Source of the DNA: Rotaria sordida
Lineage: Eukaryota > Rotifera > Eurotatoria > Philodinida > Philodinidae
Direction: 5' to 3'
Length of the DNA: 64,000 nt
NCBI GenBank assembly: GCA_905250125.1
Contig: CAJNOL010000779.1
Location: 39,994 to 103,993 of the forward strand
A program made the position numbers and the translations under genes. The notes beneath the pieces were generated by a model that had not been told where the DNA came from, did no database searches, and saw only the letters and a program-made list of their open reading frames with translations. Positions 1-12,800 of the stretch are shown here, piece by piece (the stretch's first letter is position 1; each line of letters begins with the position of its first letter).

Positions 1-2368
1 ATGAAATATTTTCAATCCTATATCGTGATGTTTTGCGGGAGACATTCAACTAACAAGAGTAAAAAAAAATAGTTCATTTAGCAATTCAAAATTCTCTAGA
101 ATCTTTCAAGCAAAAAGAAAGACAGTTGGCTCCTTCAAGAATTCTGAGATACACGATCAAAAAATATAAACAAAGAAAAAGATTTTTCATTTTATCTGAA
201 CAATAGATAGAAAATTTTATGTACTATACTTCCAAGATCTTCTCAAGGCTATTAATGATGTCATCCAGATGCAAAAGCCTTGGAGCTAACACCCGATGTT
301 ATCTTGTTTTTAAAAGTTAGAAACTGCGAAGTGCAGCATATTTCTGTAGAATTTCTATTTAAACATACTTTTTTTAAAATTTTCTGACAATCTTAGTTCA
401 ATGACTGACTGGCGTCAATCTTTTTCTACGACAAGAGAAACTTAATTGAAGGACAAAGTCGACAATTTTGTAGAGCAAAAAATTTCCCTATCGAATGAGT
501 TTAGAATATTTTTTTTTGAAAAAACGGAAAACAAAGTGTTCGGACCACTCGTTATATTTAAGTCTTTAATTTGCTCGAAAGCCAAGAAATATCCGAGTCT
601 ATAAAAATTCATAAGAATTCACTTTTCTTTTTGCAAAAAAAAAAAATATCTTTGATCGTTTCAACATCAAACGATCGACATATTAAATTTACAACGGAAA
701 AAAATCTATCTTTATTCTTAAGACAAGGAAATTGCATGTCAGAATAAATCATTGATCGAGAAGAATAGGAATGAGACAATATAAATCTTATTGAATTATC
801 TTACACAAGAGCGCAACTTGTTATTGAATAAATGTATTGTAAAAATATCTATTCTATGATTCATAATTATTGTTTTGTTTTTGTTGACATACACGCAGTA
901 ACTACTCTTTTAATGGCATAAGTATTTTTTCATGGTTAAGTGTGATAATGGATGTATTTTTTCTGTTCTAATATAAAAAAACAAAAAAACAAATCAATGT
1001 GTTATGAATCATAATTACTAGCGTTTCGTTGCTATACAATATATAGTATCATTTCTATTTTTTCCAACAACAATGGGACTCATTGACGAGTCATATTATA
1101 ATATATATATATATATAAATAATGCGTAGTCATTCATAGTTTCTAGAAAAGATTTTTAATTTGACAAATAAATAATGCTAGAAGATGTCATACTACTGAA
1201 AAAACATCATAGCTCAATTTGGAATTTTTCAATATTTTGACCTTAGACAAAAAAGATTTTCATGATTCTATAGCACATTATCATTCAATGAGTCAACAGT
1301 TATAGTACCATGTTCGACGGGCTTTTATTTGATATAAAAATCCATTTTTATTTTTCTTTATGTTTGAGCTCTACCTCATGAAAACATATTTTCGATAGCT
1401 TTGTAAAATCAAATCGCATTCAATATGTCAAAATACAATACTGTTGAAAATTATAAGAACAAGGTATAATTGACTTTTTTCTTTGATGTCAAATACCTTA
1501 CTCAAATCCAAATAGAGATTTCGATAGCCAATAAAGTTCTCTATTAGATACATCATCAATCAAGGCTTCATAGTTGGACTTTCTAAAAGACTCACCGCAG
1601 CAGTTCTCAGGTTCAAGAACATGCCGTGGGTGTGGGTTTTTTTTAGAGTTTCTTCTGTGATGCTCGTAATTTGGCAATTGAAGGTCGTAAAAAACGCGGT
1701 GGCCCTTCACTTTGTTCTAAATTTTATGCTCTTTTAGATAATACTGTTAAAAGTGCACTCCCATGCAGCATTATTGGACCAATAGAAGAAATCATAGACT
1801 CTCCAAATTCCTATTTTGATTTTAATTAGATGCTTTGTATCAAAGAAAAGAAACCAAAATTAACTTGTACTTGAGCTATAGTTGCTTGTCTACCTTCAGA
1901 TATTGCGACAAAAGCCAAAAATTTTAAAAAATAATATACATTGAAATTCCATTCTAAATGTGTTAACTTCTATATCAAATCAACTTACGTATATCATAGA
2001 AAAAAAAATCCTGTAGCCAATAAATACATTTATTTATTCAAATTATACAAGCAAAGATCTTTTTTAAGCAGAACCACTGAAGCTACAAAGCAAATATTTA
2101 TTTGCCATAAAGAAAAGCTTTTACTAATTGTTTAGTGTAATTTAAAATAAACCATATATATATATATCTTTTTTCAAAGATTATCTACTAGAATAAACAG
2201 AACAGTAAACAATAAAATGAAAGTAGACAAATAATTAAAAATAAAGTTTCAATGGAAGATATGTTTAATATTAAAAGAATTTCAATCAAATTAATTTTTA
2301 TAGAGTAAAAATGGATTTCAAAATTACAACAAAAAAAACAATAGATACATATAAATGTAAATAATATT
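1..2368. other. Intergenic, no gene recognised
   Basis: AT-rich sequence with many short homopolymers and stop codons in all frames. Two short open frames (1498-1710 minus and 1941-2135 plus) show no recognisable motif and no convincing splice pattern. An (AT)n tract lies near 1100-1118 and another at 2155-2167. The last 200 bases are probably 3' flank of the annexin gene that ends at 2369 on the minus strand. Confidence 0.5.
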
Positions 2369-5300
2369 TTAATTACGTTGAGATGGATCTTTAAGTATTT
2401 CTAAAAGTAATTTTTTATAATCTCCACTTGTATCTGAACTAACATCTTGTTCTAATTCATGATTAAATAAATTCTTATATGTTTTTTTTATTTGAATAAG
2501 ATCAATTTCTGAACGTGTTATTATTATTCGATTTAATGTTGATTCTTTTGTACCCAAACCCTATATTATATTTTGAAATAAAACAAAATTCATTTATCTA
2601 AAACAAAAAAAAAGAATTTTCTTATTACTTTCATAGCATTATGTAATCGTTCAGCAAAAAACTGTGGACGACTTTGTATACATCGTATAACAGCTAAAAT
2701 ACCATTTTGAAGATCACCTCCTGTTTCTTTCTTGACCATTTCCTCTAATTTACAAAAAAAAAAAAAAAAATGATAACTCTTTTTTCGTTTCGTCTTACCA
2801 ATTGATTTTCCAGTTAATTCAGCAATTTGTTTAAATATAACTTTTAACTGTGAATCACTTCTATTACAATATAAAGTATTAAATTTTGCTTCATCAGTTC
2901 CAAATTTGTCAGAACCAGCATCAATTAATGATTGTGCATCTTTTTTAGCTTGATTAACATTAACTTCAGTTGTTTCAGGTCGATTTCCTTGTAGAAGTGA
3001 TACAAGTAAAAAACGAAAATTTCCACTTGTATCTGATTTAACATCTTTTTCTAATGGTTTTGAATGCACTATTAAACAAAAAATAAAATAAAATAAACTT
3101 TTCTTTTTAATGTCAAGTTTGAGTAACATTCTTTTTGTCATAGTTGGAAACAGCTCGTTGAATTACTTTTAAAAATATTATGTTTTACATCATCGAACAA
3201 AATTTTTCTAGTGAAACTTATGTTTAAAAAGTCTATAAAAATTAAAATATGAAATTTTCTACTGGACTTTTTAACCAAAACCTGTGGTCCTCGTCAGGTT
3301 ATCATGAAAATCAAATTTCAAGTTTCAACTTGAAACTTAACACAAATAAAACTCTCAATGATATTCGTTCATTACGAAGGTTTCACTGGTTTTTTTTGTA
3401 TATCTCACTTTGACATACGAATGATGAAAAAATTCTAATAAAAAAAGATAATCATTCTTTATATATTGATATCTCCAAATGCGAAGCATAAAAATCAGTG
3501 AAACTTTCATAGTGAGCTAGTATCATTGACAGTTTTTATTTATGCAAAATTTTAAGTGGAACCTCGAAATTCAATTTTCCTGATGACCTGAAAGAATCAC
3601 AGGTTTTAATTAACATATTCAGTAAAACTTCGATGTCTCAAGAACAAAGGTTCACACAATCGAATCGTCTTAGACTTTGAAGCTGTTCATCATAGCGTAT
3701 CATTTAAGTACAATCTCGATCAAAAAAAAAACATCAGACACTTAGGAATGTTCCCTCGCCAGTATAGTTAATGCACACTGGTACCAGTGTTCACTAAAGT
3801 ATTGGATTATGTGCAAAACAATATTTTTCGAGAGAATTCAAAGAGTTCTATCCAATTATGATAAAAAAAAAATTTTGCTTAAATTTCAAATTGACGTCAT
3901 CTTACTTTTAACATATGTTTCATTAATTGATCTTATTCTTTCATTACTACGACTTGCTAAAATTTCAATTAATGCTTCTTCATCTGTTCCAGCACCTTTA
4001 ACAGCTTGTTTTAATTCAAAACAATCAAGTTCAACTGGATCTAACATTAATTGTTCAAGTAATTTCGAAAAATTTCCAGATGTTTCAGATTTTAAATCAG
4101 ATACTAAATCCTATTAATATTTATTTTTATAATTAAAAACAACACAAAAAACCAAGAATCAAATCTAATAAATAACTTACATGATTATGTTTATTTTTAA
4201 ATGCAGTTTTTATTTCTAATCGTTGAGCTATATTTCGATTACCTAAAATATCTATTAATATTTTTTCATCTGTACCCCATCCTTTCATTGCTTTTCGTAA
4301 TGCATCAGCATCACGATTTGCATCAAAATTTTTTGCAGCTACCATTGTTCCTTGTTGCTAGAAATACATAAACCAAAAAAAAAATGTAAATTTATCTTAA
4401 AAACGAAAAACCTATTTACAATAATTTCTTCTTTATAAATTTCAGGTTGTTCATAATCAGATACATCAACATTTTCATGTTTTTTTGCTAAACGAAAAAA
4501 AAATATTCTAATGATGAACATAAATTTCAATGAATTCATTGTACTTTTTTCAGGTTTTTGTCTTGTTCGTTGACTAGGATCTTTAATTAATTCAAGTAGA
4601 ATTTTTCGATAATCTCCACTTGTATCATTCTAAATCATAGATATAATTATTATAAATTTTGTTTTTTTTTAAAGAAAAGATTTAATTTTACGTGAATATG
4701 ATCTTCTAATGAACGTTTCATTATATTTTCATATTCTTCTTTTATTTGAATCATATCAACTTCACAACGAGATATAATTACACGATTTAATTCATCTTCA
4801 TCAGTACCTGCACCCTATAATGATTCGATATTAAAAACAAATTGAATAAGAACATGTCAATTTATATTTCGTCAACTTGTTGTTAAGAGTCTATGGCACA
4901 TCGAACTATAGCAAAAAACAATTTCTTCGATTGGTTTCGATAGAAATGATTATTCTTTTTCCAACTACATAAACTCGAAATTTTAACTTTGTACTATTCA
5001 AGAGTTCTCCATAGATCTCATGATTTCAGCTAGTTGGCATTGAATTATGCGTAGAACAGGCCTAAAGAGTGTTACTTGACCAAGCTGAGTGAAGTCGTGT
5101 TTTTAGTTCCAAAGTGATCTACAATTATTAAATTCAGACATTCGAAATTTCAAATTTTCCTGTCACAAGACAATGTCAACATCTGATATTTTGTAAATCT
5201 TGAACATAAATAATTGTAGATCATTTTAGAACTAAAACAAACATCACTATTCAACTTATCTTGACCAATTATCCTCTCTAGAACTGTTTTGATCGTAATA

Positions 5301-8300
5301 TCCAAGGTCAAATAATCGAGCTCTGGAGGTCTTTAGAAAATTTCTAACTCTTGACTAATACAAACTAGAAATCTGGACTTTTCATGGTTCGAAAGAGAAT
5401 AACATCCACTTATGAACCGATCAAAGAAAGCTTCACTGCTATAGTTCTATACCTTTAAAATTGATGACAAGTCAACGAAAATCGTTTTACAAGACCTGTT
5501 CGCGTTCGCGAGGTATTCAACTTGACATAGATGGAACCAGTCTATTATCTATTTCAAAATAGAAGCGTATTGGGTATTTTTCTAATAGCTTTCGATAGAA
5601 AGAAGATACGGACTTGCGATTTTCACTGTTCGAAAAAGACGATGAAGACACATCGAATCATATATTATAGACTTTTCCAGCAAGTTTTATTGAGTGTTTG
5701 TAATCGAGATTTCGATAAACCAATGTACCGCGCTCAGTCATCACAGGGAATTTTCGATTTTTAGGAGTGCATCAGAACCGAAGGTCCGGATTTTTAATTT
5801 GTAATGTTCAGGAGTTAAAGACATTTCCCTGTGGACTTGTACTTGATTTTTCAAGAAAATTTCAGTTTTTTCCTACAGTTTCATGAGAATTTATGGTACT
5901 AATCGAATCCAAACGTACACATTTTTTTGAAAAAATTCAATAAAAACTCTCAAAACACTTGGCAGTAAAATCTATAATATATGATTCGATGCGCCTTCAT
6001 CTCCTCTTTTCAACAGTGAAAACCACAGGTCTCTATCTTATTTCTATCAGAAGTTATTCAAAACATACCCACTACTTTTCTATTTTGAAATGGATAATAG
6101 TTTCTTCGAGACCAGTATTAATACTAGTCTGAAAAATCCAGACCGAATCGGTCGATCTATCGGTATGAACTGGTACAGCAATAATAGATCAATTCTTGAA
6201 ATGAAATTTCTTTTGATAGTGAACTCTCCGAAATTTACAACTTAGATCATGAACCTGAAATAGCTGAAGAGTTGTGTGCCAATATTAAATATGTGGTTTT
6301 CAGTTCAAGAAAACATCAATATCAATCTATTATTATTATTATTATTATTATTGTCAATACTTTATTACGCTAAAGAGTCGGAAGCAATGAAACCATATTT
6401 GATGCATTGGTATTATGATTAATTTTATTTTTAAATAGTAAAATCACATATTGAACATTATCACACAAATTTTGAGATATTTCAAATTCGTGATCTGAGT
6501 TGATAACTTGGAAAAGTTCACTATTAAAAAGAAATTTCATTATAACAATCGATCTTTATTATAGCTGTACCGGTTTCATCATCTATGCAACTTGCCATGA
6601 CTTATCTTCTATTCCAAAATGCGTAGTAGAAATATTTATTTTTTATCATACTACTGAAATATTTTTTCAATAATAAAACATACCTTAAGTGCTTTTTTCA
6701 GTTGATATGCAAAGAAACCAGGTCGATTACGCATAACACGAACTGAAAGGCAAAAGAATAAATTAGTGATAGATCACAGAGTTGTAGCAAAACATGGTAA
6801 ATAAGTTTTAGTGGTTTTTTTTTAATTAAAATCAATGACTGACACAAATATCAGTATTTTCTAAAACATCAAACAAACCATTTATCTTCGTTTTTTAAAA
6901 TCTGCATATACCATCATTATCTCTATTATTGAAATATCTGTAGTTAGCTAAAAGTAAATAAGAGATTTCGGCAAGACTAGAAAATGACTTGAAGGGTTTA
7001 TCTTCCTATGGGCTATTGAAGCCGAATTATGGCTGTCTTACTGCAATTTCGCCCATAGATTGGCCTAATGTTCTGAAAGTTTGAACTGAAAAGAATATGC
7101 TTTTGTCCAGATATTGAATTTCCAAAAAAAAAACAATAATCATTTATTAATTATCACGAAAAATTGAGTTTACTTGAAAATTCAATATCTCGACAAAGGA
7201 ATATTCTTTTCAATTGAAACTTTCAGAACATTCTGAGAGTCATTAGACATATTTATTGACAAAATTTTAGTTCAAAAATTCAGTAGAACATTTGAAAAAT
7301 TATCTTCATACTTACCAATTGTTAATAAACCATTACATAAACTTCCACTTGTTTCTGATTTAATATCAACTTCAATATCTTTTTTGCTATATTGTTGATA
7401 AACTTCAAAAACAGCTTTTAATTGTACATCACTAATAAAAAAATATCATATAGCAAAATTAAATAAAATTTCTAAAAAATTATAAACCTTCGATTACAAA
7501 GAATTTGAATAAATTTTGATTCATCAGTTCCCCATTTCTTTTCACCTGCTTCATATAATTGTTTTGCATCATTTTTAATTTCATTTTCATTGATTTGATT
7601 CGATTCTGAACGTTGACCTTGTAATAATGCAATTAATAATTTTTTAAAATGACCACTTGTATCATTAACAATATTTTTTTCAAGTGATTGATTAAATACT
7701 AAAAGAAAAACAAAAATAATACAAAAAAAAAAAACAAAGAAAAATTCATCTTTACATTTTGCATATTGATCATTAATGGCTCGTAAACGTTTATTTGATC
7801 GATTAGCTAATATTTCAATTAAAGCTTCGTCATTTGTACCAAGTCCTTTAATAGCTCGTTGTAATTCATAACAATCATATTCAACAGGAGAATAGAGAAG
7901 ATTTATTAAAATTTTACGAAAATTTCCTGATGTATCACCTTTTATATCATTCTCTAAATCCTAGATAAATATTTGTTTTTTATTTTAAAAATTATTCTTT
8001 AGATTTTTTTTTTATAATTTTCATACTTGACCAAACATAGTTTTATATTTATCACGAATTTTTAAACGTTGATCATTACTACGATTGCCAAGTATTTGTA
8101 TAAGTGTATCTTCATCTGTTCCAACACCTTTCATTGATTCATGAAGATTTTTACAATCTATATACGAAATAAAATAAATTCAATATATTTGGAATTTTAT
8201 TTACCTTGTTCAACATTAAAATGAGGAAATGGTATCAGTGTTCCTTGTTGCTATTTAAATAAAATAGTAAAAAAAAACAAACAAAATAAAATAAAATAAA

Positions 8301-9712
8301 ATCTTGATATTAGTTTACCACTATTTCTTCAGTATAAATTTTTGGTGTTCGCTGTTCTTCTTCTTCTTCATGTGTGAATTCTTCTTGACGAACAGATGGT
8401 TTTAATGAATGAGTATGTCGAGTAGGCCTTTCTTCTTTAGTATCAGGTGGTCTTAATGAATGAGTATATCGATTGGATTTTTCTTCGTCGGTATCAGGTG
8501 GTGTTCGTATTCGTTTCGTAGATCGACGTTTTGAAGAACGTTTTCGAATAGGTATTGGTGGTTCTTCATGAAATGTTTGTTCACCAAGAGATTTTTTAAA
8601 TGTTGCTAATACTTGATAAATATTACCTTTATCTATAAGACGAATTGTTTCAATCTAAAAAATAGAAAACTGATGAGTATGTTACAGAAAGGATAGTAAT
8701 GAATTTTAAAATACTCGTCCAAATATTTTCCAACCAAAAAGTTCACGTAATTCTCGTTCATCTTTAACATAATTATAAATATTTAAGAATAGATGTTCAA
8801 GAGTTTTTTTCCAATTTCCATTGCCTGGACTTAATGGTTTTGTTTTTCGATCCCAAAAATTTTCCTCTTCATGTGTTGTATTCATAACACGAGGCTGTGG
8901 TGGTGGCGGTAAACGCTAAATTTCAAATCATGTAAAATAAAATAGTTCGAAAGAAAAATTTACTACAGCCATTTGTTCTCTCGTATATTCATATTGAGAA
9001 TTTCGATTTGGATCGATCCAATTTTCGTCAGGTGTACTCCAAGCATTTACTGGTGTACCAGTATAACTAACAGGTGAAATTGGACCTTCAATACTACTTT
9101 GAATACTAAAATCATCATCCAATTTCGATTGATAATTATCCTAAATTATCGATATAAATAATTTTTTTTTATTATTTTAAAATCTGTAAAACTTACTACT
9201 AAACTCGGATCATTATCTGAATGTTCATTTGGACTATCATCATAATTTTCTGAATACTTATCATTTACATCAAGAAATTTTGTTATAATATTACTCTCAC
9301 GTAATCCATTGCTATCGAATAAGAAATTATAAAAAAAAATAAAAATAAATCCAAAAATAAATTATTCTACTTCGTAACAGCAATTGCTTTTAGTACACGT
9401 CTTCCTAGACCAAGACGAAATGCTCCACGATAAAGATAAGTCGAAATCGAACCAGTTCGAAATATTTGAAATGGATCAGGTTTTGATCCATCAACAGTAA
9501 AATAAATTCGTACATTTGGAACATCTTAATATATTATAAATAAATAAAAACAAATATGATATTATTATTTAGAATAATTCAACAAAAAAAATAAAAATAA
9601 AACCTGATCGAATTTCAATAAAAGTTTGTGTATCAATTTTATTTTTTAATGAAAGTGGATTTGATGATAATGGAGTTATAATTGGTGAAGGTAATGATCC
9701 TGCTTTCAACAT
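2369..9712 (-). CDS. Annexin with eight repeats and an N-terminal DZANK1-like domain
   Basis: Twenty exons (9712-9604, 9524-9371, 9311-9197, 9140-8964, 8915-8715, 8654-8319, 8250-8205, 8157-8027, 7960-7756, 7698-7488, 7431-7316, 6742-6684, 4814-4692, 4629-4545, 4487-4420, 4357-4181, 4110-3906, 3068-2799, 2744-2629, 2560-2369) sum to 3096 nt, one frame of 1031 residues. The C-terminal two thirds is two four-repeat annexin cores with motifs such as [17 protein letters not shown] and SDTSG(N/D), the type-II calcium site signature; annexins bind acidic membranes through calcium. Each core is preceded by a similar Y(K/T)EEI(I/V)QQGT leader, so the second core arose by duplication. The N-terminus ([11 protein letters not shown], then [12 protein letters not shown] and KAIAVTKNGLRES) resembles the hexosaminidase-C-like domain that starts DZANK1. 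A basic stretch ([12 protein letters not shown]) precedes core 1. Annexin identity is near certain; the fusion rests on frame continuity. Confidence 0.9.
3268..3620. repeat. Foldback element in annexin intron
   Basis: Imperfect inverted repeat filling much of the 837-nt intron 3069-3905. The left arm near 3275-3400 (AAAACCTGTGGTC, GAAGGTTTCACTG) pairs with the right arm near 3490-3615 (CAGTGAAACTTTC, AATCACAGGTTTT). Arms are roughly 75-80% complementary by eye. The termini resemble the elements at 25225-25450 and 37030-37350. Confidence 0.7.
5045..5295. repeat. Foldback element in annexin intron
   Basis: Inverted repeat in the large intron 4815-6683. AGTTCCAAAGTGATCTACAA (5105-5124) is matched by the reverse complement around 5214-5236, and the outer parts (GAACAGGCCTAAAG against CTCTCTAGAACTG) also pair. 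No coding potential seen. Confidence 0.65.
5530..6105. repeat. Long foldback element in annexin intron
   Basis: Second palindrome in intron 4815-6683. Left-arm landmarks CTATTTCAAAATAGAAG, TTTCGATAGAAAG and ACATCGAATCATATATTATAG recur in reverse complement, in reverse order, between about 5970 and 6100. The arms are over 200 bp each. The 77-codon open frame inside it (5531-5764) is probably a chance product of the repeat. Confidence 0.7.
7065..7255. repeat. Small foldback element in annexin intron
   Basis: Inverted repeat in intron 6743-7315. ATTCTGAAAGTTT-type sequence with TTTTGTCCAGATATTGAATTT (7103-7123) pairs with AAATTCAATATCTCGACAAA and TGAAACTTTCAGAACATTC further right. The same arm sequence occurs in the large foldback at 61895-62710, so these are members of one family. 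Confidence 0.65.
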
Positions 9713-9881
9713 GTTAATAGATTTAACTTACATATAATGTATTGTTGCTAAGCAGTTTACCACATATTCTATGAATAGATGACGCACATTTGAAATGTAT
9801 TGGTCACCATAGGAATATAATTCAAATGGTCCAATCTCTTTTTTTTTATAGTTCATATTTTTGTGTTCATTGAAAAATATT
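9713..9881. promoter_or_regulatory. Shared divergent promoter region
   Basis: Only 169 bp separate the start codons of the annexin fusion (minus) and the SPICE1-like gene (plus), so both promoters must lie here or overlap the neighbouring gene. A pyrimidine-rich run ending in TATAG near 9838-9851, about 31 bases before the plus-strand ATG, could be a splice or trans-splice acceptor. No TATA box is assigned. Confidence 0.45.
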
Positions 9882-12800
9882 ATGTCGAAAGTAACTGTAC
9901 AACGAAAATCAACTTTAAAAAAGTTTCTTGATCGAGATGTATGATGATAATATTTTCTTTATTTCATATCGTATCATTTAAATTCTTTTAGTCATCCATT
10001 TGTGATCGATCGAGTGATAATGGAATTGTAATTATTTAAAAAAAAGAAATTTTTTTGTTTAAATTTTAAATGTTTATTCTAGAATCAACGAAGACCATGT
10101 TATCAATTAATTCAAAAAGAAAAACAACGAAAATGTTTATCTATGAAAGATATACGACAAGATCAATTAGATATTTTACGTGAAATACTTTTTAATCAAC
10201 GTGATGTAAAGATAAATTTAATAATTAATTTTTACATATCTTTCATTTAGATTAATGAATTAATAAAAAAATCAAATAGATCAGATAAAATTATTTCAAA
10301 AAATAATATTGTAAGATAAATAAAATTATTTGAAAACGATTTTATAAAAATAAAATTAATTTTAGATACATAATGGAAAAACTCATTTGATCAAAAAAAC
10401 AAAGTAAATACAATAATAGATATAGTTGTCTGCATGATCAATGATGCATAATAGAAAAAATTTCTAAAGTATGCAAAATAAAAGCTATCCATCGTACCGA
10501 TCCATTTTATACGTAACGAGAGAATTTATACAAATAATTTATTCCCAAAACAAAATAAACGTTTTCTCGAGCTACAGAATTTTATGAACATACCATTATA
10601 CTTACATTAATGATGAAACTACATGGGAGCTAGAGGGAAAATTTTTTCCTCGTCAGCCATGTGATTTCCTAAAATAGAATTGCGTATATGTCGGGACTTT
10701 AAAATTTAGCTAATTTTTATGTTTGAGATGTGTATTAAGTTACTATAAATAGCCTGAAAAGCTCAACTGTATAGACTTTTGCTCTGTCGGTCGATTATTG
10801 AAAAACTACCGTGAGCGAGGTGACAGTTGTAACCAGTTTATTTGATCATTATTAATCGATTAATGGAAATGACTTGATTTCTATCACTAAAAATCAGTTT
10901 TTATCTGTTCACTAGAAATTATTGAAAATGCTTAGAAATGAAGGATAATCACAAGAAATTATTAGAAACTAAGAACAGTCATCAGAAATATTTGCAATTA
11001 TTGAAAATCATTAGCAATCAGGACTTTAGTTTTAATCTTATTTTCTATGATTTCTAGCATAGAAATCAGTTTGTTTCTCCTTGAGTTTTTACAAATCTCC
11101 AGGAAGAACTATCATCTTATTATTGTTTGTACCTGTTAGGTTTCTCACAAATGAATATATGATATTTCTATACATACATAGCTTTCGTTTGATTATGCTT
11201 AGGAGCGAGAAGATCTCGCAAGGCTACACAGAAATCGTTAAAGATATTCTCACTTGGAACTTTTAATACTCTTGTTATCAATTGTGAACACTTTTTTTCT
11301 TCGTTGCTATTTCTCATATTAGTAAATTCGTAAAGAAAGTTCAGATCAATGAAAATGAATATATTGTTACTACATACGAAAACTGTTTATATCAATAAAT
11401 GGTTTTCCATATCATGTGATTTCAATATACTAAATTCTACAACTGTCTCTAAGACTTTTGATGATAGACCATTGCCTAGTTCTGTTTTAATTCGTTGTAA
11501 TACACTAAAACTTCGTTCACGTTTATTAGGTCCAATTAAAATATGACTTGATTCAGTTTGGTTCTCTTTAAAAAAGTTGGCAATAGATCTTCACTTTTAC
11601 ATAGTCAATTTGTCTTACCGAAAGATTAAAAACATTGCCTGCCTCTAACAGAAAATTTCCAGGGAGAGAGGCAGAATGCAAGAAAAAATTTAGGAGGTGA
11701 AAATCATCCTGTTTCACTCTCCTAAGCGTATAGTCTAAACCTAACCCGAGAAGACACATCTAATAGCATGAACCCGTTTAGGATTTTTATTTACACTATG
11801 AGAAAAATATGAGGACAAACGGAAGTTATCAGTTGAATGAGTTCTCTCGTGCGCTTAAATATGATGATCAAGTTGTTTCATACGAACTTTATCACTGATT
11901 AGTTCAGTTATTTCGGATTTGTTTTAGGCTTACATCAGCAAAAAATATAAATTCATCAAATCCTATTGATTTGAATCAATCTGAGGAAGGTTTGAACAAC
12001 TATATATATATATATACATGTCATTCATCAAAATGATAATTTATGTTTTCTATATAGATAATCTATCAGTTCATTCTGATGATGAAGAAATAATAGAAAA
12101 TGAACCTGTTCGTGTAAGTCGTTCGAATAGAAAAGATAATCAAGTATATCCAATAATTCGTTCATCAAGTCTTTATTCTCAATCTCGTCAACAATTAAAT
12201 GGTATTCGATCAACAAATAGTGTTTCATTTATGTCGAATCGATTAAAAAAGGATGGCCAATCTAATAATACAGAATCAAATACAAATACATCATCAGATA
12301 AATTAAAAAAATTACTCGATCGTCTTTCATTAGAATTAAATGATTTAGAATCAATAACAGGTTTGAAATCAAATACAAATATTCTATCATCACCTACATG
12401 TAGTACAGCACTTGCTACAGGACTTATTACTCTTACAAATCATGTTAAACAAGTAAATAAAATATGATTTTTTTTTATTTTAAATTATTATTGTTTGTTT
12501 TTTGTTTTTTCGTGTATATTTAAGTATGTATCAAATTCTAAAGGAAATCAAGACATAAATCATTTTAAAGATCAACTTTCGGTTATTATTAAAAATCAAT
12601 TAGATTTTCAAAAAAAAATTGAAAATCAAATGATAACATTACAAACTATGATGCAAACTATATGTCAACTTGTTAATAGTGAAATCATATCAAATAAAAA
12701 ATGTGAAGAAAAATTTTCATTAAAAAATATTCATCAAGATCAAACAGATCTTGATAGAATTGAATCACATCAAAATTGGTTAAATAATGCTCAAAGACCA

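Noticed and set aside
6331-6352. (ATT)n tract as a possible CRISPR-like or regulatory repeat
   Set aside because: It is an ordinary trinucleotide microsatellite in an intron; there are no spacers.
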